Assembly: GCF_038070105.1 (NCBI RefSeq)
Contig: NZ_JBBPBZ010000002.1
Span: forward strand, 984,501-1,048,500
Length of the DNA: 64,000 bases
Direction: 5' to 3'
Origin: Methylocystis sp. IM3
GTDB taxonomy: Bacteria > Pseudomonadota > Alphaproteobacteria > Rhizobiales > Beijerinckiaceae
A model generated the notes under the pieces. That model had not been told where the DNA came from and ran no database searches. It was given only the letters and a program-made list of their open reading frames with translations. Within the stretch, counting starts at the first letter, position 1, and each line of letters starts with the position of its first letter. A program made the position numbers and the translations under genes. Below, in pieces: positions 43,515 to 52,497 of the stretch.

Positions 43515-44442
43515 TCATTGTTGATTAGGGCCGGGAAGCGGGTTGCGTCCGACCTGTGGGCTAAGTCGGTTCAGTACGCTTGGATCGCCGACGATCCAGC
43601 GACGCGAGCGCGCGGCGCTCTCGAGATTGAGGTTCTCGACGTCATGGTCGGCCGCCACGATCGAAGAGATGCCCGGCTTTGGGTGATCGGAAGGGGTGGG
43701 ATACAGCGCCGCGCTGCGAGAGAGGGGAACGGCGAGGCTCTGCATATGCCCCTTGTTGTAGAGCACCCCAGTGTCGCCCAGGACGAAGTGCCCTGAGCGG
43801 TCCGTTTTCAGGGTCCAGTCGAAGTTCAGCAGCTTCGTACGAACGATGTCGCGACCATCGGAGCTGCGCACGGCATCGGTGAACGGAAGCTCCGGAAGGC
43901 CTTCTGTGGCATCGAGTGCCGTGATGATCTGCTCCAGCGCATCCTCGGCGCCCTGCAGGCCCAGCGAGTAGATATGTTTGAATTCGTCCTCAGTGACGGT
44001 GGTGCCGGGAAAGCGGGTCTCCCAGCGCTGACGGAAGGTATCGAAATCGGGGGCGTCAAATGCCTCCAGAAGACTTAGCGTCAGCTCTTGAGCTCTGGGA
44101 TTGTAGGACGTCATGACATCCGGATCGCGCAGGACCTGGGCGGCGAGGAACGAAGCGAATTCTTCCCTGGCGGACTGGCTATGGTCACCGTTCAGGACAC
44201 GGTCGAATGTCGCGCTGCCCCGGGGAGTCGATCTTGTTGAGATCGACGGTTTCCAGCGTCGTGTCGTCGGCTCCAGACGGCTGCACCGTGTAGAGATTGA
44301 AGATCTGCATCAGTTGCTTGGACGAACGCTCGCTGGTTCGACCGGTCTGATGATCATAGGCCCAGAGCTTGCCGTCGGCGCCCGCGAACCTGCGTATCCA
44401 GAATTGCGGCACGAAGTGATGTTTGCGCGGCTTGTCGGTCAC
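43515..44442 (-). pseudogene. DUF4238 protein, frameshifted
   Basis: The first frame from 44442 starts MTDKPRKHHFVPQFWIRRF, the hallmark of DUF4238 proteins. It breaks near 44220 at a CCCCGGGG run. The other frame then continues ATFDRVLNGDHSQSAREEF through FLAAQVLRDPDVMTSYNP and on to 43515. Together about 308 residues, a usual DUF4238 length. DUF4238 proteins are frequent in defence islands but uncharacterised. It lies 9 bases downstream of the GajB-like gene, so it may belong to that operon. Confidence 0.72.
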
Positions 44443-44451
44443 GGTCGTTCC

Positions 44452-46158
44452 TTAAGGAAGGAGATGGCACGGTTGGATTTCCGGGGTCATGATCGTCACC
44501 GTGCGACGAGCGCGGGTGGCGGCGACATGGAGATTGAAGCGCGCGGACCGTTCGCCATCGGCGCCGGGCCGCTGGATGTAGCGCGAGAACAAGCCTTCGA
44601 AGACGATCACTTCGTCGAATTCCTTTCCCTTGGCCTTGTGAATGGTCATCACAGTGACGCCCTGTTGCGGGCGGGTCGTTGCTGCGAACTGGTCGTCCAC
44701 GACGGCCGCAGCGAGCAGGGCGCGGGCACTGTTGTAAGTCCCATGGGTGCGCCAGGCTTCGGCCAGCTTGGATTCGATCTGGGCGCCGCGCCGCAGGAGG
44801 CGCATGTGGCGGGCTTCCTTGGCGAGCGCCTGAAACTCAGCTCGGTCGCTCGCGTCGAGCTGGCCACGGATTGCGCGCCAATCCGTCATGGGATCCCCGG
44901 TCAGATCAAGGGCTGCGACGTTGGCCAAAAGACTTCGGACGCCGGGACCAATGCCGCGAGCACCGAGCCCGTCCAGCCCTCGCACACGGACGGCTTGGGC
45001 AATTTCCCGATAGCGAGCCGCCTTTCGGATCGCGGTCGCAGAGGCCTCTTCGCTGCGCCCGAGTTCGAACGCGGCAAGGCCGTCCAGAACGGCGGCGGCA
45101 TGATGCTGCTCGCTCGGGCGCGGCTCCATCAGGAGGGCGATCAGGTCTGCGGCGAGCATTGGGCCCTCGGCAGCGACGAGAATGTCCACCGGATAGGCGG
45201 GAAGGCCGTGGGTGGCTTCGGCCATGTATTCGAAGACGCTGACAGCCAGGACGTTCGCGGGAACGAGTACCGCAAGCGACCATTCGGCGTTGCGGCGCAG
45301 GCGGGCCGCAGCTCTGAGGATTTCCTGTTTGAGCGGTCTGAGGCTACGCCCACGATAGCGCGAGACCGCAACGCCTAAATAGCCGGGGGCTGTGTATTCG
45401 CCTGCGATGATGTCGTTGGCGAACTGCGCGATCGCCGTGCCGGGGCTTCGATTGTTTTCGCCAGCAAAATCAAAAGGCGTGGGGTTGAAGGCTGCGATAA
45501 ATTCATCGAACCGGCGAGGATGTGCACCCTTGAAGTCGTAGATCCTCTGCTTGGGATCCCCCAATGCTATGAGGCGGCTGTGCCGCCCGAGCTGAGTGAT
45601 CATCTGCCACTCTTCGGCGTTCGTGTCCTGAAATTCGTCGACGATGATCAGCGGATAGGCTCTTGCGTAAGCCGTCGCGAGCGCCGGGGCGACTTGGAAT
45701 AGCTCCGTCAGCAGGGTCGGAAAGAGATCGAAGGCGACCAGGCCATCCCTGTTGAACAGTTCTCGTTGCCGAGCGGGTCGGGCGTCAGCATCAAGGCCGG
45801 CGAGGTACGCCCGCGCCTGGGCTGGGAGAAGCAGCGACACACCCTGCTTGGCGCATAGGAGATAGCCATGGCTCTTCAATATCGTCCAGGCGAAGCCATG
45901 ATAGGTGTTGATCTCGATGCGTGAGATCAGCGCCCGAGGCAGCGTGGCGGTCGCCTGTTCGGCGATACGTGCCACGGTCGCTCTCGCAAAGCTGAGGAAC
46001 AAGGCCTTTCCCAACGGACCGAGCCGCGCGCCGTCGAGATCGGCGCATGCCTTCGCGAGCGCGATGGTCGTCTTGCCGGATCCGGCACCACCGCGGACGA
46101 GGATATTGCCGTCCGTGCGCAGCAGGCGTTGTCTCTGTTCGCATAGGACCAACGCCAT
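44452..46158 (-). CDS. gajB: UvrD-like helicase (Gabija GajB-like)
   Basis: A 568-residue superfamily 1 helicase with Walker A VRGGAGSGKTTIA (about 22-33), Walker B/motif II LIIVDEFQDTNAEEW, motif III LIALGDPKQRIYDFKGA, and C-terminal TVMTIHKAKGKEFDEV and HVAATRARRTV. It sits 5 bases downstream of an OLD-type ATPase-toprim gene, the Gabija arrangement. In Gabija, GajB senses DNA ends and nucleotide depletion and helps activate GajA. MALVLCEQRQ at 46158 is the chosen start. Confidence 0.85.
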   Translation of the reverse strand: MALVLCEQRQRLLRTDGNILVRGGAGSGKTTIALAKACADLDGARLGPLGKALFLSFARATVARIAEQATATLPRALISRIEINTYHGFAWTILKSHGYLLCAKQGVSLLLPAQARAYLAGLDADARPARQRELFNRDGLVAFDLFPTLLTELFQVAPALATAYARAYPLIIVDEFQDTNAEEWQMITQLGRHSRLIALGDPKQRIYDFKGAHPRRFDEFIAAFNPTPFDFAGENNRSPGTAIAQFANDIIAGEYTAPGYLGVAVSRYRGRSLRPLKQEILRAAARLRRNAEWSLAVLVPANVLAVSVFEYMAEATHGLPAYPVDILVAAEGPMLAADLIALLMEPRPSEQHHAAAVLDGLAAFELGRSEEASATAIRKAARYREIAQAVRVRGLDGLGARGIGPGVRSLLANVAALDLTGDPMTDWRAIRGQLDASDRAEFQALAKEARHMRLLRRGAQIESKLAEAWRTHGTYNSARALLAAAVVDDQFAATTRPQQGVTVMTIHKAKGKEFDEVIVFEGLFSRYIQRPGADGERSARFNLHVAATRARRTVTIMTPEIQPCHLLP

Positions 46159-46163
46159 GACGA

Positions 46164-47945
46164 TCACCCGAAGATATTGGCTTGTGCGGGAGGTGCTGGC
46201 GGTGGCGGCGCAGCCAGATTCTTCAGGGCCGTGATGATCCCGAGCATGGTCTGCGGAAAATGGCCGACCTGGCATTGCTCGAAGAAGACGGTGAGATAGT
46301 CATCCCCCTTCTTGTGCTTGAACAGTGCCAGGAAGGCAGCGCGATAGGTCTCATCGGGCGATCCTTGCGGTGGCACGAGGTTGTTCAGTGCCTGGGGCCA
46401 TTCGCCGGCGCCGACGAAAAACCGCACGAACCAGGCTTGCATCGGAACCGATACCTCCGCGGCCAGCAGGTGTTCGAATCCCGCGTAGGGCTGCTCGAAT
46501 GCGGCGTCGCACGATGCGAGGATGGCTTGACGTTCGGGTTGGGCTTGTTGGTCGAAGATGGTCGCAACGGTCTTGCCGAGGCTGCGGAAGAACGTAGCGA
46601 AGGAGGCGACCGCTGTCTGACCGCCCGCATCGAACGGCACCCAACCGAGGGCGTCCAGCCGTTGATAGGTCGCAGGCGCAAGTTCAGCCGCGCGACGCGC
46701 GACCGCGCTGTAGGCGACGAGCTCCGTCTTCCCCTCAACGACGATGACGCGACGGGCAAGAAGTGCTTCGCAAAAGCGGGTTCGAAAGCCGTCGCGGAAG
46801 GTCTTGAGCTTCAGGTTGTCGGGAAGCGCGATGTTCGACGCGGTCAGGCAACCGGCCGCATTGCGGGTCATCACCATCATCTGCTCGGGCTGGAACTGCT
46901 CGATCACATAGGGTGAGTGGGAGGTGAACAAGGCTTGGGCGGCGATTCCTCTGACCTTGTCGACGACGCGCTTTTGCACATGCGGTGGAAGTGAGAGTTC
47001 GGGCTCCTCCATCGCAAAGATGACACGGCCGTTGCGTCGCTCAGCGATGAGGCCAAGCATTGCCAGTACCAGCGCGTTGATCGTGCCCGATCCCTGATGC
47101 TGGAAGGGAGCGGCGTAGCCGGGCACGCCGGTAGCGAGGAAGGACTTCAGGACGCGGCGAAGGTCCTCGCGAGTGAGATCCGAGACGCGAAGGTGGGGCG
47201 CATCGGCCCATTCGCCGGGAACGATGTCGCGCATGGCGTCGCGGACGGCCGTCAGGATGCGCCCGAATTCCGGATCGTTGTCGCCGACGACATCGAGGTC
47301 GCGGAGCTGCCTCAGCAGACCCTCCCACATGCGCGTGCGGACCTCGTAGGTTTTGAGGATGATGTCCAGGAGCGACCCGCGTTCCATGGATAGTGCGCGG
47401 TTTCCGGTTCGCAGAGCCCGGAGATGAAGGAACCCGAATTCACGTTTGTCGTTCGAGCGGCACTCGTTGATGGGCGCGCCGTCTTCGCGTCGCGGCACGG
47501 CGAACCAGGTCTTGGCGGTGAAATCGTCATTCTCGGGGTCGTAGGCGCCTTCGAAGCGGATGCGAACTGCGGGTTCGATCCCTGGCTGTCCTAAGTTTGC
47601 GCCCTGGCCCGGCCCGAGGAGCGAGCGATCGGCCTGCCGCCAGAACTCGAGATTGTTTCGGAACTTCGTGCAGTGCTGCTCGTCAAGATCAGCGATGACG
47701 ACTTCGACGACAATATGCTTCGGTGGCACCCCTTCGACGGGTAGATAGTCGCCGCCATAAAAGTCGTGCTCGTCGATCGCTTGCGTGCGCGCCAGGCGAT
47801 CGGGACCGATGGCGAGTTCTATAGCCTCGAATACTGTCGATTTTCCGGTGTTGTTATCGCCGAGGAGAACGGATGTTCCGGAAAAATGAACGTCGGCTTG
47901 TCTTATACCCCGAAAATTCTCGAGATGAACGCGAGCGATTCGCAC
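46164..47945 (-). CDS. gajA: OLD-family ATPase-toprim nuclease (Gabija GajA-like)
   Basis: A 593-residue protein. An ABC-type ATPase has Walker A LGDNNTGKST (28-37), signature QHQGSGT (about 283-288), Walker B VIFAMEEPEL (308-317) and the H-loop FTSHSPYVIEQ. A toprim domain follows with VIVVEGKTELVAY (Glu404). In Gabija, GajA is a sequence-specific DNA nickase restrained by ATP. It lies directly upstream of a UvrD-like partner. It is the first gene of the operon. Confidence 0.87.
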   Translation of the reverse strand: MRIARVHLENFRGIRQADVHFSGTSVLLGDNNTGKSTVFEAIELAIGPDRLARTQAIDEHDFYGGDYLPVEGVPPKHIVVEVVIADLDEQHCTKFRNNLEFWRQADRSLLGPGQGANLGQPGIEPAVRIRFEGAYDPENDDFTAKTWFAVPRREDGAPINECRSNDKREFGFLHLRALRTGNRALSMERGSLLDIILKTYEVRTRMWEGLLRQLRDLDVVGDNDPEFGRILTAVRDAMRDIVPGEWADAPHLRVSDLTREDLRRVLKSFLATGVPGYAAPFQHQGSGTINALVLAMLGLIAERRNGRVIFAMEEPELSLPPHVQKRVVDKVRGIAAQALFTSHSPYVIEQFQPEQMMVMTRNAAGCLTASNIALPDNLKLKTFRDGFRTRFCEALLARRVIVVEGKTELVAYSAVARRAAELAPATYQRLDALGWVPFDAGGQTAVASFATFFRSLGKTVATIFDQQAQPERQAILASCDAAFEQPYAGFEHLLAAEVSVPMQAWFVRFFVGAGEWPQALNNLVPPQGSPDETYRAAFLALFKHKKGDDYLTVFFEQCQVGHFPQTMLGIITALKNLAAPPPPAPPAQANIFG

Positions 47946-48317
47946 AACATGCCCCCAATACCCCGTTTCTTATTGATTGTTAGCATAACAGCCTGCTCCA
48001 ACCTTGTCCGCTACCGCGCCGACGCGCACTGCGGCCATTCCACAATGCATCGGCCAGGGGGTGGCGTCGACGCGACAGGCCAACATGGTGATAGTCCTCA
48101 ACGACTTCACCGGAGGCCGTCTGAGCGCGACTCCGCGACTCCGGGGTTCCTGCACTTTTGGCACGATCGCCGCCTCCCGGGCCGAGGCGGCGGCAAACGG
48201 CGGGAAGCGATCATTGTGCAGTGCCTAAGTCGCTCCCACTGGATTCGAGCACGATCCGCCAGCGGTGAAATGGCTTGCTTGTGCCATGGCAAGATGGCGT
48301 CCAGCTCGCAGGCCAGC
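47946..48317. other. 372-bp gap, no gene recognised
   Basis: The space upstream of gajA and downstream of the next leftward gene. I see no protein-like frame. The part next to gajA is AT-richer and probably holds its promoter. Confidence 0.35.
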
Positions 48318-49334
48318 TCAGTCGAACTGCGCCCGCGCGGTATCTGCCGGCAGCGACTTTCCGACCGTGACCCTGACGGTTATCGTATGGCGGGGGAGCA
48401 CGGTGATGGTGGCTGGCGCTTCGCCGTCCTCGCCGGCCGTCGCGAGTTCGTCGATCAGTTCACGGACCGCCTGCTGGTCTCCTGTGACGATGCGCTTTAC
48501 CCGGTCGTCGTCCCTGGTCTCCGACAGAATGGGGCCCCTGCGCGTTAAGCCCGCGAAGGCTCCGTGCGTTGCTCGCGGGGTGAAGTGCCCGATGAGGAAC
48601 CATGTGAGGGGTAGGGCCGAACGAAACGCCTCGCTATGCAGCCCGAGAAGGCCTGTGGGCTTGCCGTCTGTCGACGTCAGCCAAATGCCAGCATCAATGC
48701 CGCCGTTCGAAAGCAAGGCGTCCCTCAGCGCAAGGCCTGCTCCAAAGTCGAAAATCTGATCACCCAGATTCCGCGTATGAAGGGCGCGCACCTTCATACG
48801 GGTTTGATCTGGAATCGACCCTGTTTGCGGACAATAGAGACCATATCGTAGCGCGCCTTTGCCGAGGATCGCGGAAAGCCGGTCCATTCGTGTTTGCTGA
48901 TCCGCGTTCACGGCCTGAAAGCCTGCTCGCTGGTCGTATTCGCCCGAATGAGCGTTTCGAAAGAGCCGCTTCGCCTGGACGAGATAAGCTGTGGACCAGC
49001 TTTCCTCCGGAAGGATCCGATTATCGTAGGTGAGCACAAGCCCGAAATCGGACTGTGAGACGTGGCGCTCCATCGCTGTGTTGTGCGGATATGTGTCCAG
49101 CGTGACCTCGAAGTCGAGGCCGTCCTCGACTGCGGCAAGGTCGGCGTTGAGTTGATCAATGTTATAGGGAAGGCTTTCCTCCGCGCGTTGAGTGTCGGCG
49201 TCGAGCAACGCACAAAGCTCATTGGTGAGAGCGGGCTCATCTGGCGGATGCTTCCGGAGCATTCGCTGAGATAGAGCGTAGTCCACGCCGTCAAGATATC
49301 TTATTACGTGGGTAAGGTGCTGCGGTCCGAACAT
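48318..49334 (-). CDS. Uncharacterised protein, possible nuclease fold
   Basis: A 338-residue protein starting MFGPQHLTHVIRYLDGVDYA. The segment DFGLVLTYDNRILPEESW followed by YLVQAKRLF has the spacing of a PD-(D/E)XK core (Asp, then Q-x-K), preceded by Glu-rich helices; this is weak. The C-terminal third is beta-rich (TITVLPRHTITVRV). It is the last leftward gene of the block that begins with DUF5131, 81 bases after the Mrr-like gene, and may be part of that system. Confidence 0.5.
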   Translation of the reverse strand: MFGPQHLTHVIRYLDGVDYALSQRMLRKHPPDEPALTNELCALLDADTQRAEESLPYNIDQLNADLAAVEDGLDFEVTLDTYPHNTAMERHVSQSDFGLVLTYDNRILPEESWSTAYLVQAKRLFRNAHSGEYDQRAGFQAVNADQQTRMDRLSAILGKGALRYGLYCPQTGSIPDQTRMKVRALHTRNLGDQIFDFGAGLALRDALLSNGGIDAGIWLTSTDGKPTGLLGLHSEAFRSALPLTWFLIGHFTPRATHGAFAGLTRRGPILSETRDDDRVKRIVTGDQQAVRELIDELATAGEDGEAPATITVLPRHTITVRVTVGKSLPADTARAQFD

Positions 49335-49415
49335 TGTCCTGCTTCTTGTTGCTGCGCTTCAGTCCGAGCGGCGCGTAGGATTCTCAACAGTGGTTTTCGT
49401 CGCGTTGTGAGGCGA

Positions 49416-50279
49416 CTAATACGTGTCTGCGAACAGAATGTTCGGGAGGGTGTGCGTAGGAGTCCAAGCCCCGTGCACCTGCCTGACGTACGATTGGCAA
49501 ACGGCAACTATCTTGTCGGAATCCCCTAAGCGAACGAGTTGGCGCGCGATTTCGGAACGCCCAGTAAGGGCCGGCGCGCTATATCCGGAGCTGGACAACA
49601 GAAGCCCTCGGATTGCGCGCTTTGCTATCACGACCTCGAAAAATCGTTCTAGAATGTCGGGGTTTGGCCTGGAAGGCGCTCTCCAGTGCTTAATCTCTAC
49701 GAGATAGATTGCGGGTTGATCGTGTTCTTTGCAGCGTAGCTCTAAATCGAAGCCACCATCGCGCCCAGGGCGAGTTACAAGAACGTCGAAACCCAAGACC
49801 GAAAGAACCTCGCCCATCAATCGTTCGAGGTCGCGCCACTCGACATGGACAAGGTAATCTTGGCAACGGACGATTTCCTGAGCCAGGACCTGCAACATCG
49901 AACGCAGGGCGCGTTCCACAAGTGCGCCAAGAATGGCTTCGTGATCTGGCGATGTTTCCTGTCCATCTGCGGCGTCTGCAAAATAGCGCTTGAGACGGGG
50001 GCCGCCGCCGTTGACTGACCACACAATTCGGCCGTCGGTGTCTTCGGCCTCGGCTCGTTCCAGCGTGAATCGCCAGTGTCTGCCGTTTGGGGGCACATGT
50101 CCTCTCCAGGCGTACTGGAGGTGAGGGCGCCGCCCGAGCACTGTGAGATCGGCAAGCAGATAGGGGCCGCGTGGGTCGTTGTCCGGATTCCGATAGCGGT
50201 CCGAATTGGTGAGCGGTTGGGAGCCGGTGGGCGAGGAGGTGTTATGAATGGTCACGACCGATCCTCGCTGTCTGGCCAA
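49416..50279 (-). CDS. Mrr-like restriction endonuclease domain protein
   Basis: A 287-residue protein. The C-terminal half (about 155-260) is a PD-(D/E)XK domain of Mrr type: RLMGEVLSVLGFDVLVTRPG, DGGFDLELRC for the Asp and IYLVEIKHWRAP for the E-x-K. The N-terminal half is beta-rich without a recognised domain. Its start lies inside the last 28 bases of the preceding gene, so the two are translationally coupled. It belongs to the DUF5131-TcmP operon. Confidence 0.72.
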   Translation of the reverse strand: MARQRGSVVTIHNTSSPTGSQPLTNSDRYRNPDNDPRGPYLLADLTVLGRRPHLQYAWRGHVPPNGRHWRFTLERAEAEDTDGRIVWSVNGGGPRLKRYFADAADGQETSPDHEAILGALVERALRSMLQVLAQEIVRCQDYLVHVEWRDLERLMGEVLSVLGFDVLVTRPGRDGGFDLELRCKEHDQPAIYLVEIKHWRAPSRPNPDILERFFEVVIAKRAIRGLLLSSSGYSAPALTGRSEIARQLVRLGDSDKIVAVCQSYVRQVHGAWTPTHTLPNILFADTY

Positions 50280-51211
50280 TTGCCACCAGTTCGAAGGTCA
50301 GCGATGTCGGTTGAGTTCTTGGGAATCTGCAATGAGATGCGCCAGTCCTTTTCTTTTGACTGGCGCGAAGCAAATTCGACGCGCTGGATCGCTGACGTCT
50401 CGTCGGAGGTGTATTCAACCTTCTTGGCGGCATCGAGAAAGACGTGCTCAGCCTCTATCCAAAGCGCCATGGTAACGATGACATCGCCAAGCAGGCAGGG
50501 TCCATCCGCGGAAACGAGGGTCACTGTTCCAGGATAGGGAAAGCACGCGGTACGGAGTGCGGGTGGCTGCGCCTTCTCAATCCCTTCAAATGGATCGATA
50601 GCCTCTTGTAATTGGAGCCAAAGATCGTTCAAAGACCAAGTCCCGCCGGTCTCATCGTTGCGGAAGATTGGCGCGAACGGATCGGTGTTCCCAGGCAGGA
50701 CGAAGTCAACATCTTCCGGGGAGGGCATTTTCCAATCGAGGGAACGAAATTTACGAATACCAACTCGTGAGATGGCGCAAGCTTTGTGCCAAAAGAGCAC
50801 GAAGTCTAAACGCAACAGAGAATTTATATCGTCGGCCGTGATATCCGATATTTTCCGAAGAGAGATGCCATTCTGATCAGCAAGTGAGTTTGTGGATTCT
50901 GTGAATCCTGCCGCACTCACCGCTATCGTTCGGTCGGCGCCGATCGCGCTCTTTTTGGTAGCAAGTTGTTCGATCCAAGTGACGTCTTGAATCTTCGTTC
51001 TCCGACGGCACTCGATGGTAACAAGCATCTCGGCCGTGCCGATCCGAGAGCGGATGCTTGCGTCGACCTCCCGCAGCCGGCCAGTGATCTTGCACCTGAT
51101 ACGATCAGGGGATTTCACAACGATTCCACGCGGGCCAGCGTCCGCCTCGATGCGCGCAACCAAACGCTCGAATTCGCGCCATTCGGGATCTTGACGACGC
51201 CGGACGGTCAC
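50252..51211 (-). CDS. Restriction-endonuclease-like protein
   Basis: A 319-residue protein. The N-terminal 120 residues fit a PD-(D/E)XK fold: EWREFERLVARIEADAGP, REVDASIRSRIG for the Asp, LVTIECRRRTKIQDV in place of E-x-K (Glu-Cys-Arg, an altered Lys), and WIEQLATKKSAIGA. The C-terminal 200 residues are unassigned. The ATG overlaps the TcmP stop by 4 bases. The changed lysine position may mean a modified or inactive nuclease. Confidence 0.6.
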   Translation of the reverse strand: MTVRRRQDPEWREFERLVARIEADAGPRGIVVKSPDRIRCKITGRLREVDASIRSRIGTAEMLVTIECRRRTKIQDVTWIEQLATKKSAIGADRTIAVSAAGFTESTNSLADQNGISLRKISDITADDINSLLRLDFVLFWHKACAISRVGIRKFRSLDWKMPSPEDVDFVLPGNTDPFAPIFRNDETGGTWSLNDLWLQLQEAIDPFEGIEKAQPPALRTACFPYPGTVTLVSADGPCLLGDVIVTMALWIEAEHVFLDAAKKVEYTSDETSAIQRVEFASRQSKEKDWRISLQIPKNSTDIADLRTGGNWPDSEDRS

Positions 51212-52473
51212 TGCTTGTCACTCCTCCCTGTTCCCGCGCTCAGGAACATGGGGAAGAAGCTTCGCTGCGTCTTCACCTTGATGACGTCATTGGCTGCGAT
51301 CGTGTTGGCTTTTCGTCGCTCTCCACCTGCCGGCGTGATTACCTCCAGGTCGGGGTTCTCGATGATTGCTGCATGCACATCATCCGCATGCGCGGGGGTG
51401 ATGTTGTAAATGCTCCCGTAGAAGTCCACGACGGACATGGCGTCGCCTGATTCCGTCACGAGGCGCGGAATATCCCCCAAGAGCTGGTTCTTCGCGGACG
51501 CGCGACCGCTATCGTCAAAGAGATAGAGCATGCCCTCATCGTGCCTCGGATCATATGACAGCATGTCGAGGCCGGACCGACCGAAATGAGCCTGAATGCT
51601 CGCATTGTCATGAAGGATGTTGTTGTAAACCTGCCTCGCCCGATAGGCGTTGGCGAAGTGGATCAACCAATACCGCCATCCGCCCGGATTGTTGATCGAG
51701 AAGGGACTGACATAGGGCGCGCATAGACGGAAGGTGTCAAAGACGATCTTCTCCGCCGTCCCTAGCCAATCGTTCTTGCTCATGAGTCCATTGAGCGCAT
51801 CGACATTCGCGCTCGTTAGCCCAAGGTGAGCAAGCCGGACCTTTAGCTGCTCCGGCTGGCTCTTCTGTAGGAATGCCAGAAGTGAACTGATCATAAAGGT
51901 GTAAAAGATCTCGGCGGCAGGATAGGAGCGCATAATGTCAAGGAGCGTATCCCGCTCGACGTGGCTGTCGCCACATTGATCCAGATTGAAGAGCACGCTT
52001 TTGTAGCGTCCTTGCTCCAGGAACGTCTTGATCTTTGGATACGCAGCCTCGAAAAACTCGTTCAGGTACTCCACGCGAAGGTGTAGCCTTGAGCACGTCT
52101 GAACAATGTCCGCTTGCATCGGCCCAACATGTGTCTTCAGCAATTCTATGGCATCGCGGCTAGCATCGTTGAAGATAACAAGACACTCGACCTCGATGGC
52201 GCCGAGGCCTTGAACTACACGATGCGTATTCACTGCCTCGACGGCACGTTTCAGCTCTTCGATGAATATCAGTGGCGACCCAGACGTACCGCAGTGATAT
52301 CGTCCACCACCGGCAAATCCATCGACAATTGCTAGCCGAAAGCGCTCCTGTTGAGGCAGCCTGCAGCGGACGGTCAGATAGTCGAAGACGTATTCGTGCA
52401 GGATTTTATGTTTGCGCTTTGAATGCTCTTTGAGCTTTGCGCCATCAGCCCATTCATATCGTTTTTCGACCAC
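51208..52473 (-). CDS. tcmP: Three-Cys-motif partner protein TcmP
   Basis: A 421-residue protein of the TcmP family: HKILHEYVFDYLTV near the N-terminus, then FRLAIVDGFAGGGRY, a methyltransferase-like glycine loop, and SVLFNLDQCGDSHVE. The family is defined by genomic pairing with the three-cysteine DUF5131 protein, which is the next gene upstream here (24 bases). Biochemical function unknown; a SAM-dependent methyltransferase-like fold is suggested by the glycine loop. Confidence 0.82.
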   Translation of the reverse strand: MVEKRYEWADGAKLKEHSKRKHKILHEYVFDYLTVRCRLPQQERFRLAIVDGFAGGGRYHCGTSGSPLIFIEELKRAVEAVNTHRVVQGLGAIEVECLVIFNDASRDAIELLKTHVGPMQADIVQTCSRLHLRVEYLNEFFEAAYPKIKTFLEQGRYKSVLFNLDQCGDSHVERDTLLDIMRSYPAAEIFYTFMISSLLAFLQKSQPEQLKVRLAHLGLTSANVDALNGLMSKNDWLGTAEKIVFDTFRLCAPYVSPFSINNPGGWRYWLIHFANAYRARQVYNNILHDNASIQAHFGRSGLDMLSYDPRHDEGMLYLFDDSGRASAKNQLLGDIPRLVTESGDAMSVVDFYGSIYNITPAHADDVHAAIIENPDLEVITPAGGERRKANTIAANDVIKVKTQRSFFPMFLSAGTGRSDKQ

Positions 52474-52497
52474 GTCGCCCCCCGACCGTATTGCGCC

